DNA of 35,399 nucleotides, from NCBI RefSeq assembly GCF_016918765.2, contig NZ_CP092105.1, positions 111,160 to 146,558 on the forward strand. Reading direction: 5' to 3'. Below are positions 15,946 through 22,708 of the stretch, one piece after another (positions within the stretch are counted from its first letter, which is position 1; each line of letters opens with the position of its first letter). Source of the stretch: Flagellatimonas centrodinii. GTDB taxonomy: Bacteria; Pseudomonadota; Gammaproteobacteria; Nevskiales; Nevskiaceae. Below the pieces are notes generated by a model that worked only from the letters and a program-made list of their open reading frames with translations, was not told the origin of the DNA and did not search any database. Made by a program: the position numbers and the translations under genes.

Positions 15946-15975
15946 ATGATCCACTGCCTTCGTACAACGAATTGA
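15946..15975 (+). CDS. Possible 9-codon leader peptide
   Basis: ATG 15946 has AGGAG 8 nt upstream and encodes MIHCLRTTN before a TGA whose last bases begin the ribosome site (TGAGGTGG) of the HTH-MazG gene at 15985. This layout would let translation of the short frame open the next start. It is too short to judge by composition. Confidence 0.3.
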   Translation: MIHCLRTTN

Positions 15976-15984
15976 GGTGGCGTT

Positions 15985-16908
15985 ATGAACGAATGTGGCG
16001 CGAGCGCTGGGTTCGCAGATAAAACACCGGAAGGTGGCAAGAGCGCCCTGACGCCCGTGATGGTGGCGGTGCTCAGAAACGCCCATGCGGGCCTGCCGGT
16101 AGGTGTGGGCTTCCATGGGGAGGCCGAAAGGGACGCGGCCGATTGGGCGACATGGGCCCTGCGGAAGCGCGGGTATCTGAATGCTTCGGTGATTACACCG
16201 ACAGGACTGGCGGCACTGCAAGCCGAGGGTTCCGTCGAGGACGGTACGGCCCCGTCTGCCGACTGCGAGCGCGACGTTGCCGAGGTGCCCTCGCCGTCGG
16301 ACGAACAGAGCTTTCAGGGCGCTGTAGGACGGTGGATGCTTGCCTGCTTTGGTGTGGGCACCTCTTCCGATCTGCGCGAGAGAGGGGATCGTTTGCTTGA
16401 GGAGGTTTTGGAGCTGCTGCAATCCCACGGATACGATCCGCGCCGAGTTGCCACGCTCACGCGCTACGTCTACGGCCGGCCGCCCGGCAAACCCGACCAG
16501 GAGGTGGGCGGGGTGATGCTGACCCTCGCTGCGTACTGTCGCGCCGCCAAGATCAACATGATGGTGGCAGGGCACGTGGAGCTGCAGCGCGTCTGGCGCA
16601 TGATCGATGTGATTCGTGCGAAGCAGCGCTCTAAGCGGGGATTGCATACTCCGCTTCCGACTGCCGAACCCGAGGGTGCTGAGGCGCCCGGGCCGGGCCG
16701 GGCCGAGACGGCGACCGCTTCTGGAGTGGATGAGATCCCCGACTGGCTCTTGCCCACTGAGGATGAGGCCGCCTTTGCCAAGCTCAAGGCTCGCGCCGGT
16801 GGGGATCCGGATATCCGTTGGGCAGTTGCGCGGCTGCAGCTGCTGGAGAACCGTGATGCGGACAGGTACGCCACAGCCTATGGAATGGCTCAGGATATCG
16901 GGAAATGA
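15985..16908 (+). CDS. Winged-helix-like domain fused to MazG-like nucleotide pyrophosphohydrolase
   Basis: This 307-aa protein has two domains. Residues 20-80 (LTPVMVAVLRNAHAG..., ending ITPTGLAAL) resemble short winged-helix modules found on phages. Residues 112-225 match phage MazG-like proteins: RLLEEVLELLQ (E139, E140, E143 for metal binding), YVYGRPPGKPDQEVGG and a final ELQRVWRMIDVIRAKQ helix. MazG enzymes cleave (d)NTPs to NMPs plus pyrophosphate. In phages with modified DNA they can remove unwanted nucleotides. A Pro/Ala linker and an extra helical tail follow. The start ATG 15985 has GAGGTGG upstream. On this element it could tune the nucleotide pool alongside the thymidylate-synthase homologue. 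The link is inferred. Confidence 0.82.
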   Translation: MNECGASAGFADKTPEGGKSALTPVMVAVLRNAHAGLPVGVGFHGEAERDAADWATWALRKRGYLNASVITPTGLAALQAEGSVEDGTAPSADCERDVAEVPSPSDEQSFQGAVGRWMLACFGVGTSSDLRERGDRLLEEVLELLQSHGYDPRRVATLTRYVYGRPPGKPDQEVGGVMLTLAAYCRAAKINMMVAGHVELQRVWRMIDVIRAKQRSKRGLHTPLPTAEPEGAEAPGPGRAETATASGVDEIPDWLLPTEDEAAFAKLKARAGGDPDIRWAVARLQLLENRDADRYATAYGMAQDIGK

Positions 16909-16980
16909 GTGCTTCCATTACAGCAAGGGCGCCGGGGGCACGACTGCAAACGGAATTGACCGTCTAGTGGAGGCCGATTC

Positions 16981-17325
16981 ATGATTCACAGCCCCGATGA
17001 ACTAGAAGTGACCGTGCTCACCGGCATGCGGAGGACATGGCTCGTAGGCTTCGGGTTTGGCGTTGGCCGCACCAGTGATATTGCACAGTCACTTCACACT
17101 GACAATCGAAAGGCGCTACGGATTCTGAGGCGCATGGAAAAGCGCGGGCTTGTCGAGCTGCTACCCAGTCGGAGCGATGCGTACTGGGGTTATATGTGGG
17201 CCGAGACAGCTGAGTCCGCCGCCGCTGCAGCTGCTGCACTCGGGACGACATCAAGAACATCTGAAGGGTCACGGAAGGCGCAATGCTCTATGACGCTTTC
17301 CAGTTGTCCTCAACAATCCCCATAG
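16981..17325 (+). CDS. Small winged-helix-like protein
   Basis: This 114-aa protein starts at ATG 16981 with GTGGAGG about 8 nt upstream. Residues 28-62 (GRTSDIAQSLHTDNRKALRI..., then RMEKRGLVEL) show a helix-turn-helix followed by a wing, the pattern of MarR-like or plasmid wHTH modules. After residue 75 an Ala-rich stretch and a Ser/Thr-rich end look disordered. It probably binds DNA. Its target is unknown. Confidence 0.68.
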   Translation: MIHSPDELEVTVLTGMRRTWLVGFGFGVGRTSDIAQSLHTDNRKALRILRRMEKRGLVELLPSRSDAYWGYMWAETAESAAAAAAALGTTSRTSEGSRKAQCSMTLSSCPQQSP

Positions 17326-17339
17326 TTTGGAGGGCCTCA

Positions 17340-17747
17340 ATGCGCAACAATCTGCTTACTGATTTCATTGCAACGACACCGAAGACGGCTCTGGTGACTT
17401 TTCTTTCATTGGCGGCATTTCTGCTCGGCATTCGCTTTGTGCTCGACGCCGGTGCTCAGGGTGTGATCCCGACCTTTCTTGAACTGCCTGGCCTACTGGT
17501 TGCGCCGATGTGGGTGGTCACTGTTTGCGCCTTGACGGCGCCATCCGTGCTCCTGGCCCTTGATACGAAGTCAAGCTGGTGGGTATTGGGGTTCAACCTC
17601 CTGGTGTTAGCACTGCTTGTGCTTGACTTCTTTCGGCCAGCAGACATCGTACTATTCGGAATCGCTGCTTACGTCGGGTTATCGATGTGGATCGTGGTTC
17701 ACTGGCCTCTTATCAAGAGCCACCTAAATGATCCCGTAAAGGGCTAG
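17340..17747 (+). CDS. Four-helix membrane protein
   Basis: The start is ATG 17340, with TTGGAGG about 7 nt upstream. The 135-aa product has four hydrophobic stretches at about 14-33, 46-69, 76-92 and 97-117 with short loops, so it is almost entirely membrane-embedded. I know no family. The gene follows the wHTH gene after 14 bp and precedes a weak stem-loop with a T-run at 17770. Confidence 0.7.
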   Translation: MRNNLLTDFIATTPKTALVTFLSLAAFLLGIRFVLDAGAQGVIPTFLELPGLLVAPMWVVTVCALTAPSVLLALDTKSSWWVLGFNLLVLALLVLDFFRPADIVLFGIAAYVGLSMWIVVHWPLIKSHLNDPVKG

Positions 17748-17769
17748 GCGCTGCACAGCGGTCGGCCCT

Positions 17770-17786
17770 GCGCGGTCGCGCTTTTT
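17770..17786 (+). terminator. Weak intrinsic terminator candidate
   Basis: GCGC-GGTC-GCGC followed by TTTTT lies 23 bp after the membrane-protein stop. The stem has only 4 bp, so termination may be partial. Confidence 0.4.
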
Positions 17787-17812
17787 GTTGTGCTTGAAGA
17801 TGTGCCTTTCTG

Positions 17813-18007
17813 ATGACCGACTCGCAGGGGAATGTGGAGGGGAATGCCATTCGCTATGACGATCTGCTACACAGAATTCGTCTGCTGGAGATCAGTGCCG
17901 CCCGCGCCTACATAGCCGAACGCCTCAGAGCGCTCGAAGAGATTCAGGATCTGATGGCGAAGCACGGCATCACCCATAGCGATCTGAGGCGCAGCGGACT
18001 TCGATAG
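17813..18007 (+). CDS. H-NS-like fragment without DNA-binding domain
   Basis: This 64-aa protein consists of a long amphipathic helix followed by ALEEIQDLMAKHGITHSDL (residues 41-59). That is the pattern at the end of the oligomerisation region in H-NS-family proteins of many proteobacteria. The C-terminal DNA-binding domain (the Gly-Arg-Gly loop) is absent and the gene ends before it. Such fragments could act as H-NS antagonists by forming mixed oligomers, as known for H-NST-type proteins. Assignment is tentative because the segment is short. A clear terminator follows at 18038. Confidence 0.55.
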   Translation: MTDSQGNVEGNAIRYDDLLHRIRLLEISAARAYIAERLRALEEIQDLMAKHGITHSDLRRSGLR

Positions 18008-18037
18008 CGGTAGCGTCGAAATGAGTGTGGTTTAGGG

Positions 18038-18065
18038 AGCCCCGAATTGCGGGGCTTCTTCGTTT
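18038..18065 (+). terminator. Rho-independent terminator
   Basis: AGCCCCG (18038-18044) pairs with CGGGGCT (18050-18056) around AATTG and is followed by the T-rich tract TCTTCGTTT. It should end transcription after the H-NS-like gene. Confidence 0.8.
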
Positions 18066-18105
18066 CTGGAGGTTGGTTGGACGTTCCCACAAAAGGTCGT
18101 CCACC

Positions 18106-18411
18106 ATGAACACCGCGTCATTCTCAAGCCCGCTGGTGGCTTCACTGGCCGGGCTATCGGCCCTGTCCGCGGCGATCCCATCTCTCGACCGTTTGATCCA
18201 GGATATCGAGGCAGCTCAGGCTGAGACCTCGGATGTCGACCTGGGCCTCAGCGAGCTGTTGGCCTATGCCCACACCGTACGAGCCCGGGCTCTCAAGCTC
18301 CTGCCTGATGACGACCTCGCTCTCGGACTTGGCTCCCCTCAACCGCTGGAGGCCGTGCACTTCCCACCGATCGGCGGGTTCGGCGCATCCGATTGGAAGG
18401 TGGCATCGTGA
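18106..18411 (+). CDS. Unknown small helical protein upstream of a GNAT
   Basis: The start is ATG 18106 with AAAGG about 10 nt upstream. Earlier in-frame starts would run through the terminator at 18038. The 101-aa protein is Ala/Leu/Ser-rich, mainly helical and acidic in the middle (DRLIQDIEAAQAETSDVDL). It ends with an extended hydrophobic tail. Its stop overlaps the GTG start of the acetyltransferase, so the two form a pair. It could be a partner or antitoxin-like factor for that GNAT, but no DNA-binding motif supports this. Confidence 0.6.
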   Translation: MNTASFSSPLVASLAGLSALSAAIPSLDRLIQDIEAAQAETSDVDLGLSELLAYAHTVRARALKLLPDDDLALGLGSPQPLEAVHFPPIGGFGASDWKVAS

Positions 18412-18869
18412 GCGCCTCGGCTGGGCACCGGCCCGACGTGCGCTTCATCGAACTTCTGCACGAGGCCGGCTGGAAGACGCTCGATCACGGAGATCCGCGT
18501 GTCTACCGCCGAGGCAATGTCTCCTACGCCACCTTGGTGCGGCAGAACGTGCGGATCGCGCTGACTTCGATGACGTTGCTGTCCGAGCAGCGTGGCACCG
18601 TCTTCCTCTACCACGGAACCACCGCCGATTTGACCTTGCTGGCCGTCCTGGTCGATCCGGAGCACCGCCGAGAGGGTCGTGCCACCGAAGCAGTAAATAT
18701 CGTCATCCAGGCGACCAGGGCATCGGGCTGTACCTTGTGGCTGGAGTTGGCGCCGATCGGCAAGGGTGGTGCACCGGTTGGGGCGCTGCGTCGCTGGTAT
18801 AAGGGACTGGGCTTTGAGCCCTGTGGAAGTCGGGTCATGAAGCTGGAAGGGCCGGCAGCGGTTACCTGA
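18408..18869 (+). CDS. GNAT-family N-acetyltransferase
   Basis: This 153-aa protein starts at GTG 18408. The core shows the GNAT acetyl-CoA site: a strand LTLLAVLVD followed by PEHRREGRATEAV (R-x-x-G-x-A pattern), then an ALRRWYKGLGFEP helix and final strand typical of motif B. The N-terminal 60 residues, with ALTSMTLLSEQRGTVFLYHG, form the substrate side. GNATs also appear in phage thymine-hypermodification clusters, but the acceptor here cannot be predicted. Coupled to the preceding small gene by a 4-bp overlap. Confidence 0.78.
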   Translation: MSASAGHRPDVRFIELLHEAGWKTLDHGDPRVYRRGNVSYATLVRQNVRIALTSMTLLSEQRGTVFLYHGTTADLTLLAVLVDPEHRREGRATEAVNIVIQATRASGCTLWLELAPIGKGGAPVGALRRWYKGLGFEPCGSRVMKLEGPAAVT

Positions 18870-18953
18870 GCCTTCGGCCTCGATCCCGATTCCTTTGCCA
18901 GCAGCGCGGGTCCGCGACTCGTCTACTTAGGGACTGTTCAAGAGGAGGAGAAG

Positions 18954-19484
18954 TTGAGCATTTCATTGATGGAGGTCCTTCAGCGCCTCAAGGCGCTTGA
19001 CGAGAAGGATGGCTACGGGACCGCCGCCCGTCGGAAGGTCGACCTCGACTCGGAGATTTCCAGTGTCGAGCTCACCTACCCTGTCACCGCAGGGCTTCTT
19101 CGTGAGGCTACTGTGGGGGCCTTGTCTCTCATAGCGGAAGAGCAGCTCGTGATCTCACCGCGGCGCACCGTTGAACTGGCTGTGCTGGTGTCCCTGGTAG
19201 TGCTGGAGGAGACTGAACGCTGTGGCGACCCGGCCGTCCTCCAGTACCCACCGTTGACTGATGAGGCAGTCGGAGCGCATTTCAGGCGCTGCGCAATGGA
19301 AATTGCAAGGCATCCCTTCACCTTCCCTGACGATCTAATTCTGCCCGCTGGGGTGGTTGTTGATATAGGACCGCGGGTGCTTGAGTTGATTGCAAAGGAC
19401 GGGCTTGTGCTCTCGGCGCAACAGGAGGCGGAGTTGCTGGTGGCCGTGGTGATGGACTGCTATGCCGAAATGAAGGATGGCTAG
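18954..19484 (+). CDS. Unknown 176-aa acidic protein
   Basis: It starts at TTG 18954, preceded by AAGAGGAGGAGAAG, one of the strongest ribosome sites in the window. The sequence is Leu/Val/Glu-rich with two similar-looking parts: about residues 40-80 (YPVTAGLLREATVGALSLIA...) and 125-170 (LPAGVVVDIGPRVLELIAKD...). Both run strand-helix and end in a LVIS/LVLS-type strand and a long helix. This suggests an internal duplication. No family was recognised. It overlaps the next gene by 8 bp. Confidence 0.65.
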   Translation: MSISLMEVLQRLKALDEKDGYGTAARRKVDLDSEISSVELTYPVTAGLLREATVGALSLIAEEQLVISPRRTVELAVLVSLVVLEETERCGDPAVLQYPPLTDEAVGAHFRRCAMEIARHPFTFPDDLILPAGVVVDIGPRVLELIAKDGLVLSAQQEAELLVAVVMDCYAEMKDG

Positions 19485-19830
19485 TCCGCAGCCCTCTTTT
19501 GTCGCCGATGACGCCCTTCTTCGACACTTTCGTCGAACCATCGCGCGCTACGGGGGTGCCTTCGGGATCGTCGGATTCCTGGCAGGCGTTGGTGCGGTGG
19601 TTGCCGCGCATGCGGTCGAGGGGCGAACCTACCTGGCGTTTGCGCCACTGGCAATGTCAATTGTGGTTGCAGTCGTCTCCTTTCGCGCCCTCAAAGGTCA
19701 ATGGTGGATGGAGCGTGAGATCCGTCGGCGGAAACTTGTCCGTCAACTGGGGATGAGTCCCAGGATTTTCCTCGGCGGCGCCCTGCTCCTCGGATGCGGC
19801 GCCGGCGTGTTCTCTGTGACGTTGCTTTGA
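19477..19830 (+). CDS. Three-helix membrane protein
   Basis: This 117-aa product has membrane segments at about 25-46, 51-70 and 96-117. A strongly basic cytoplasmic loop lies between the second and third (EREIRRRKLVRQL). The start ATG 19477 overlaps the previous gene by 8 bp. Unknown family. Confidence 0.68.
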   Translation: MASPQPSFVADDALLRHFRRTIARYGGAFGIVGFLAGVGAVVAAHAVEGRTYLAFAPLAMSIVVAVVSFRALKGQWWMEREIRRRKLVRQLGMSPRIFLGGALLLGCGAGVFSVTLL

Positions 19831-19890
19831 TCGACCTTGCGGGGCTTTCCTACCCGGGTACTGTAGGTACATGCAAACGGGAGGTTGGTG

Positions 19891-20250
19891 ATGGAAACGG
19901 AATATCTAGTCGCGGTGATCGGGGTGGGTGGCACGCTTCTCGGTGTGTTGCTGTCCGGACTGCTCAATCTGCTGAGCGGTTCGCAGCGCGAGCGGCAGGC
20001 GAGGATGAAGCGGCGGCTGACCCAAGCCTATCTTGATCTGTTGGCGTTCTACGCTCTTGAATCCCGCTACGCTGAAATCGTGGCGCAGTGGCAGGCTGAG
20101 GTTGGCGACGACCGCACACCGGAGGGAGTTCGTCGCGCCTCACGCAAGTGGCTTCGCGAATCGGAGGGAATGGATATCAGCGATGACGCGACCCCGCGAG
20201 TCCTCCGGCGGCGCCTGCAGGCGCTAGGCGCTGATGTGGAGGGCGTGTGA
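19891..20250 (+). CDS. Single-pass membrane protein with charged cytoplasmic domain
   Basis: The start is ATG 19891, 6 nt after GGGAGG. The 119-aa product has one N-terminal membrane helix (about 7-30, VAVIGVGGTLLGVLLSGLLNLL) and a highly charged helical remainder rich in Arg and Glu. The architecture is like many small phage or plasmid membrane-anchored proteins. No family was recognised. Its stop overlaps the next ATG (TGATG). Confidence 0.65.
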   Translation: METEYLVAVIGVGGTLLGVLLSGLLNLLSGSQRERQARMKRRLTQAYLDLLAFYALESRYAEIVAQWQAEVGDDRTPEGVRRASRKWLRESEGMDISDDATPRVLRRRLQALGADVEGV

Positions 20251-20741
20251 TGCGCAAGCGCGATCCAATCAAGCTGCTCGTGGTGATCTCCGGCGGGGTG
20301 GTTCAGTCCGTGGCCTTCGACACCGAGAATGAGGCACTTCCGACGATGGAAGTCCGGGTGATCGACTACGACACGCCGGCCGGGCTACCCGTGGTGGACG
20401 TTGAACAGGGAAGCGGTGGAACGGCGCCGGCAGCGACCTACTCCGTTGGTGCCTCTCTGGGCGCAGTGGGGTTCTTGCCACTGTGGTCGCAAGTCGATGC
20501 TGCCATCACAGCGGCCAGCGTCAAGAGCGGTGCAACCAGACTCCCGGCGCCCCAATTGGCCGTCAACATGGCTACCGGGGAGTGCGATGTCCTCGCCGAT
20601 CCCGAGGACGAATCGCTGAGTTCGCGTGACTTGGTGCGCCTGGACCCACCGCCGCGCCGCGCGGAGGGACCGGCCGAGGACGATCAGCGGGAGTGCCCGC
20701 CCTTGTCCTGCTACGAAGAGGACATGGCACGTGCCGCATAG
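20250..20741 (+). CDS. Unknown 163-aa protein
   Basis: ATG 20250 overlaps the preceding stop. Residues 1-40 form a small beta-rich unit (KLLVVISGGVVQSVAFDTEN), which resembles the N-terminal strands of several short phage and plasmid proteins. The remainder is Pro/Ala/Asp-rich and probably partly disordered, with an acidic end (EEDMARAA). No domain was recognised. It overlaps the following GTG-start gene by 11 bp. Confidence 0.6.
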   Translation: MRKRDPIKLLVVISGGVVQSVAFDTENEALPTMEVRVIDYDTPAGLPVVDVEQGSGGTAPAATYSVGASLGAVGFLPLWSQVDAAITAASVKSGATRLPAPQLAVNMATGECDVLADPEDESLSSRDLVRLDPPPRRAEGPAEDDQRECPPLSCYEEDMARAA

Positions 20742-21120
20742 GCAGCATGATCCCGTGCTGTTCAGCATCCCGCTACGTGGGGGTGGTTGCCTGTTGTGTC
20801 GGGCATCGCCCCGAGGAAGTTCCGTTCGCTTCGATGCCTGGTGGTGCGGGAGCGAATGTTCGCCGCCGGCGAGAGGGTACAAGGGTCTTTCACGGTCACA
20901 GATAATCGAGATTGCAGCCTCGTCTGACCCGAGGGCCAGCTGGGAGGTTTCTCACCTGTTCGCGCTGCCGCTTCCGGAACCGCCGGTCGGCCGAAAGGTC
21001 AAGCTCGCGAGCGCGGTCGGGCTGCCGCAGGATCGATCGGACCTGGCGGACTGGTTGACTCCCGTCGGCACGGTCAGCTCAGCGTTGCTGGCACGAGATT
21101 CTCGTGCCCTTTTTGGATAG
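20731..21120 (+). CDS. Cys-rich orphan protein with shared C-terminal RDxxALF tail
   Basis: The 129-aa product is read from GTG 20731 because no ATG exists in this frame nearby and the overlap with the previous stop (11 bp) is typical here. Residues about 20-42 contain CLLC and CGSEC, a possible zinc knuckle. The middle (SRSQIIEIAASSDPRASWEV) is helical. A helix ending in TVSSAL leads into LLARDSRALFG at the C-terminus. It aligns without gaps to the five other tails but uses different codons (CGA GAT TCT CGT GCC CTT TTT). The body is unrelated to the other tail carriers. Confidence 0.65.
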   Translation: MPHRQHDPVLFSIPLRGGGCLLCRASPRGSSVRFDAWWCGSECSPPARGYKGLSRSQIIEIAASSDPRASWEVSHLFALPLPEPPVGRKVKLASAVGLPQDRSDLADWLTPVGTVSSALLARDSRALFG

Positions 21121-21139
21121 GGGCTCTGGGGGAACGGTC

Positions 21140-21988
21140 ATGGATTCCGAGCTCAATATCTTCTTGAGATGGATTCATGAGCGTGAGGCGATCCGGAAAC
21201 GTCGGGCGGCCGGCGAGCCTTGGCCCTGGACCGACGATCCATTCCTGAGAGCATACCGGTGGTGCAACGTTCGCCGCATGGACGACCGCGTGAGTCGCGC
21301 GCTGTTCGAACGCTGGTACCGGCCCGGGTCGGGCGTGAGGGAAGACCTTCACCGTGCCCTGCTCGGTCGGCTGGTCAACTGGCCTGACTCGCTTGATGAG
21401 ATTGGGTCAGGGTTGGAGAACGCTCGCGCGGTGCTGGCATCGAGAGCCGCCACTGGCGCCAAAGTCTGGACCGGCGCCTATGTGGTGCCAGGGGTTCAGG
21501 GACAGGCCAAGGTGGACTCCATTTGCGACCTGGTGGACCGGGTTGTAGCCGATGGCGACCGCGTTGTCAGGAGCACAATGCGCAGCACTTGGCGTGAGCT
21601 GGTTCGGTTCGACGGAATGGGGAGCTTCTTGGCTGGCCAGGTGGTCGCTGACCTTGCCCATCTCCCACTGGGGGCGAGGTGGCCAGACGTCACCACGTGG
21701 GCCCCCATCGGGCCAGGCAGCGCGAGAGGGATCAACCGCCTGCGCGGGATCCCCAAAGACAAGCCGGTTCCGCAGGAGCAGTTCGAGCAGCTGTTACCGG
21801 ACTTGATCGGGGTTGTGCGGCCGCTGATCGGTGAGATTTGGATCGACCGCGGCCTGCACGCGATGGACATCCAGAACTGCCTTTGTGAGTACGATAAGTA
21901 TCGACGCCTGCAGCTGGGCGAAGGAACAGTGAGAGCCCGATATGTCCCGACCGGTACTGCTGCTGGCCAAGGGTCGTTATTCGGATAG
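21140..21988 (+). CDS. DNA base hypermodification protein (aGPT-Pplase / 5-hmdU kinase helical family)
   Basis: This 282-aa protein starts at ATG 21140. Blocks visible in family order are: ERE-x-IRKRRAAGEPWPWTDDP (15-34), YRWCNVRRMDDRVSR (39-53), a helix-hairpin-helix-like GMGSFLAGQVVADL (159-172), then WAPIGPGSARGINRL (187-201) and the closing LCEYDKYRR (248-256). These are hallmarks of the alpha-glutamyl/putrescinyl-thymine pyrophosphorylase and 5-hmdU DNA kinase helical-domain group, a glycosylase-like fold acting on 5-hydroxymethyluracil in phage DNA. No separate P-loop kinase domain is fused. The C-terminus QGSLFG resembles a sliding-clamp binding peptide. Which step it performs (kinase partner or amino/amine transfer) cannot be decided from sequence. 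Confidence 0.83.
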   Translation: MDSELNIFLRWIHEREAIRKRRAAGEPWPWTDDPFLRAYRWCNVRRMDDRVSRALFERWYRPGSGVREDLHRALLGRLVNWPDSLDEIGSGLENARAVLASRAATGAKVWTGAYVVPGVQGQAKVDSICDLVDRVVADGDRVVRSTMRSTWRELVRFDGMGSFLAGQVVADLAHLPLGARWPDVTTWAPIGPGSARGINRLRGIPKDKPVPQEQFEQLLPDLIGVVRPLIGEIWIDRGLHAMDIQNCLCEYDKYRRLQLGEGTVRARYVPTGTAAGQGSLFG

Positions 21989-22020
21989 CACGCCTAAGGG
22001 CGTTCAGGGAGGGCTGTGTG

Positions 22021-22470
22021 ATGGAATCTGGATTGGAGCATGAGTCGATCGAGCGGCATCGGCGATCAATTGCAGATGGTGCGCAGGCACGGGAGCGGGC
22101 CCGGGGGCCAGCCATAGAGGGTCTGAGCCGGATCGTCACCGCAATCCGGGGCAATCCGGGCTCCGGTCAGGTGCGCCGGTTGGTGGCGTTCCTTGGGGGG
22201 CTCTACAACGGTGAGCGGTTCCCGTTCGACATGACGGACATGCGCGCGGTGGATACGGAACTGTCAGGCGCCTGCCTCGATGTGCTCGCCTACGACCGCT
22301 TTGGTGTCCACGAGATTCACCGCTGGGGGGTCATCAGTGATGTCGAACTGAATGAGCTGTTGGCTTCCTATGGCCTCTACTATCGCGCGCAGCAGCGCAG
22401 GATCGGGAGAACGCTGTACCAGGAGCGCTATGGTGACGACGGCCACCCTGATGAAGGAATGGGCGCCTGA
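22021..22470 (+). CDS. DUF7673-like plasmid protein
   Basis: The start is ATG 22021, about 8 nt after GGGAGGG; GTG 22018 is in frame but too close. The 149-aa product has a helical, charged N-terminus. The block RRLVAFLGGLYNGERFPFDM, followed by TDMRAVDTEL and a long helix with YDRFGVHEIHRW (about 57-105), matches small proteins (DUF7673) that recur on plasmids and ICEs. Their function is unknown. The annotation rests on recalled family patterns. Confidence 0.65.
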   Translation: MESGLEHESIERHRRSIADGAQARERARGPAIEGLSRIVTAIRGNPGSGQVRRLVAFLGGLYNGERFPFDMTDMRAVDTELSGACLDVLAYDRFGVHEIHRWGVISDVELNELLASYGLYYRAQQRRIGRTLYQERYGDDGHPDEGMGA

Positions 22471-22547
22471 TTTAGGGTTCCACCGCTGGGTTGCGGGGGG
22501 CGGTGCGGTGGGTAATGTCAAGGCTCATTCATCGCTGGAGCGTCGTC

Positions 22548-22613
22548 ATGACCATCCTCCTGTTCGTTGCCATTGGCCTGATTCTGTTCCCGCCGCCTGG
22601 AGCGGAAGGCTGA
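22548..22613 (+). CDS. Possible 21-aa membrane peptide
   Basis: ATG 22548 follows GGAG (7 nt) and encodes MTILLFVAIGLILFPPPGAEG, a single hydrophobic helix with a Pro-turn and a short polar end. It is the only candidate gene in the 22471-22708 gap. Composition and ribosome site fit a type I toxin-like or regulatory membrane peptide, but a chance frame cannot be excluded. Confidence 0.35.
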   Translation: MTILLFVAIGLILFPPPGAEG

Positions 22614-22708
22614 GTCTTCCCTCTGGAGGCTACGGTGCTTGTCTTCGTCGGTTGGCGGGGCGCCGCGGCTGTCCGCAGGGTGACCTCTCCTAGAACGAGA
22701 CACCGACA

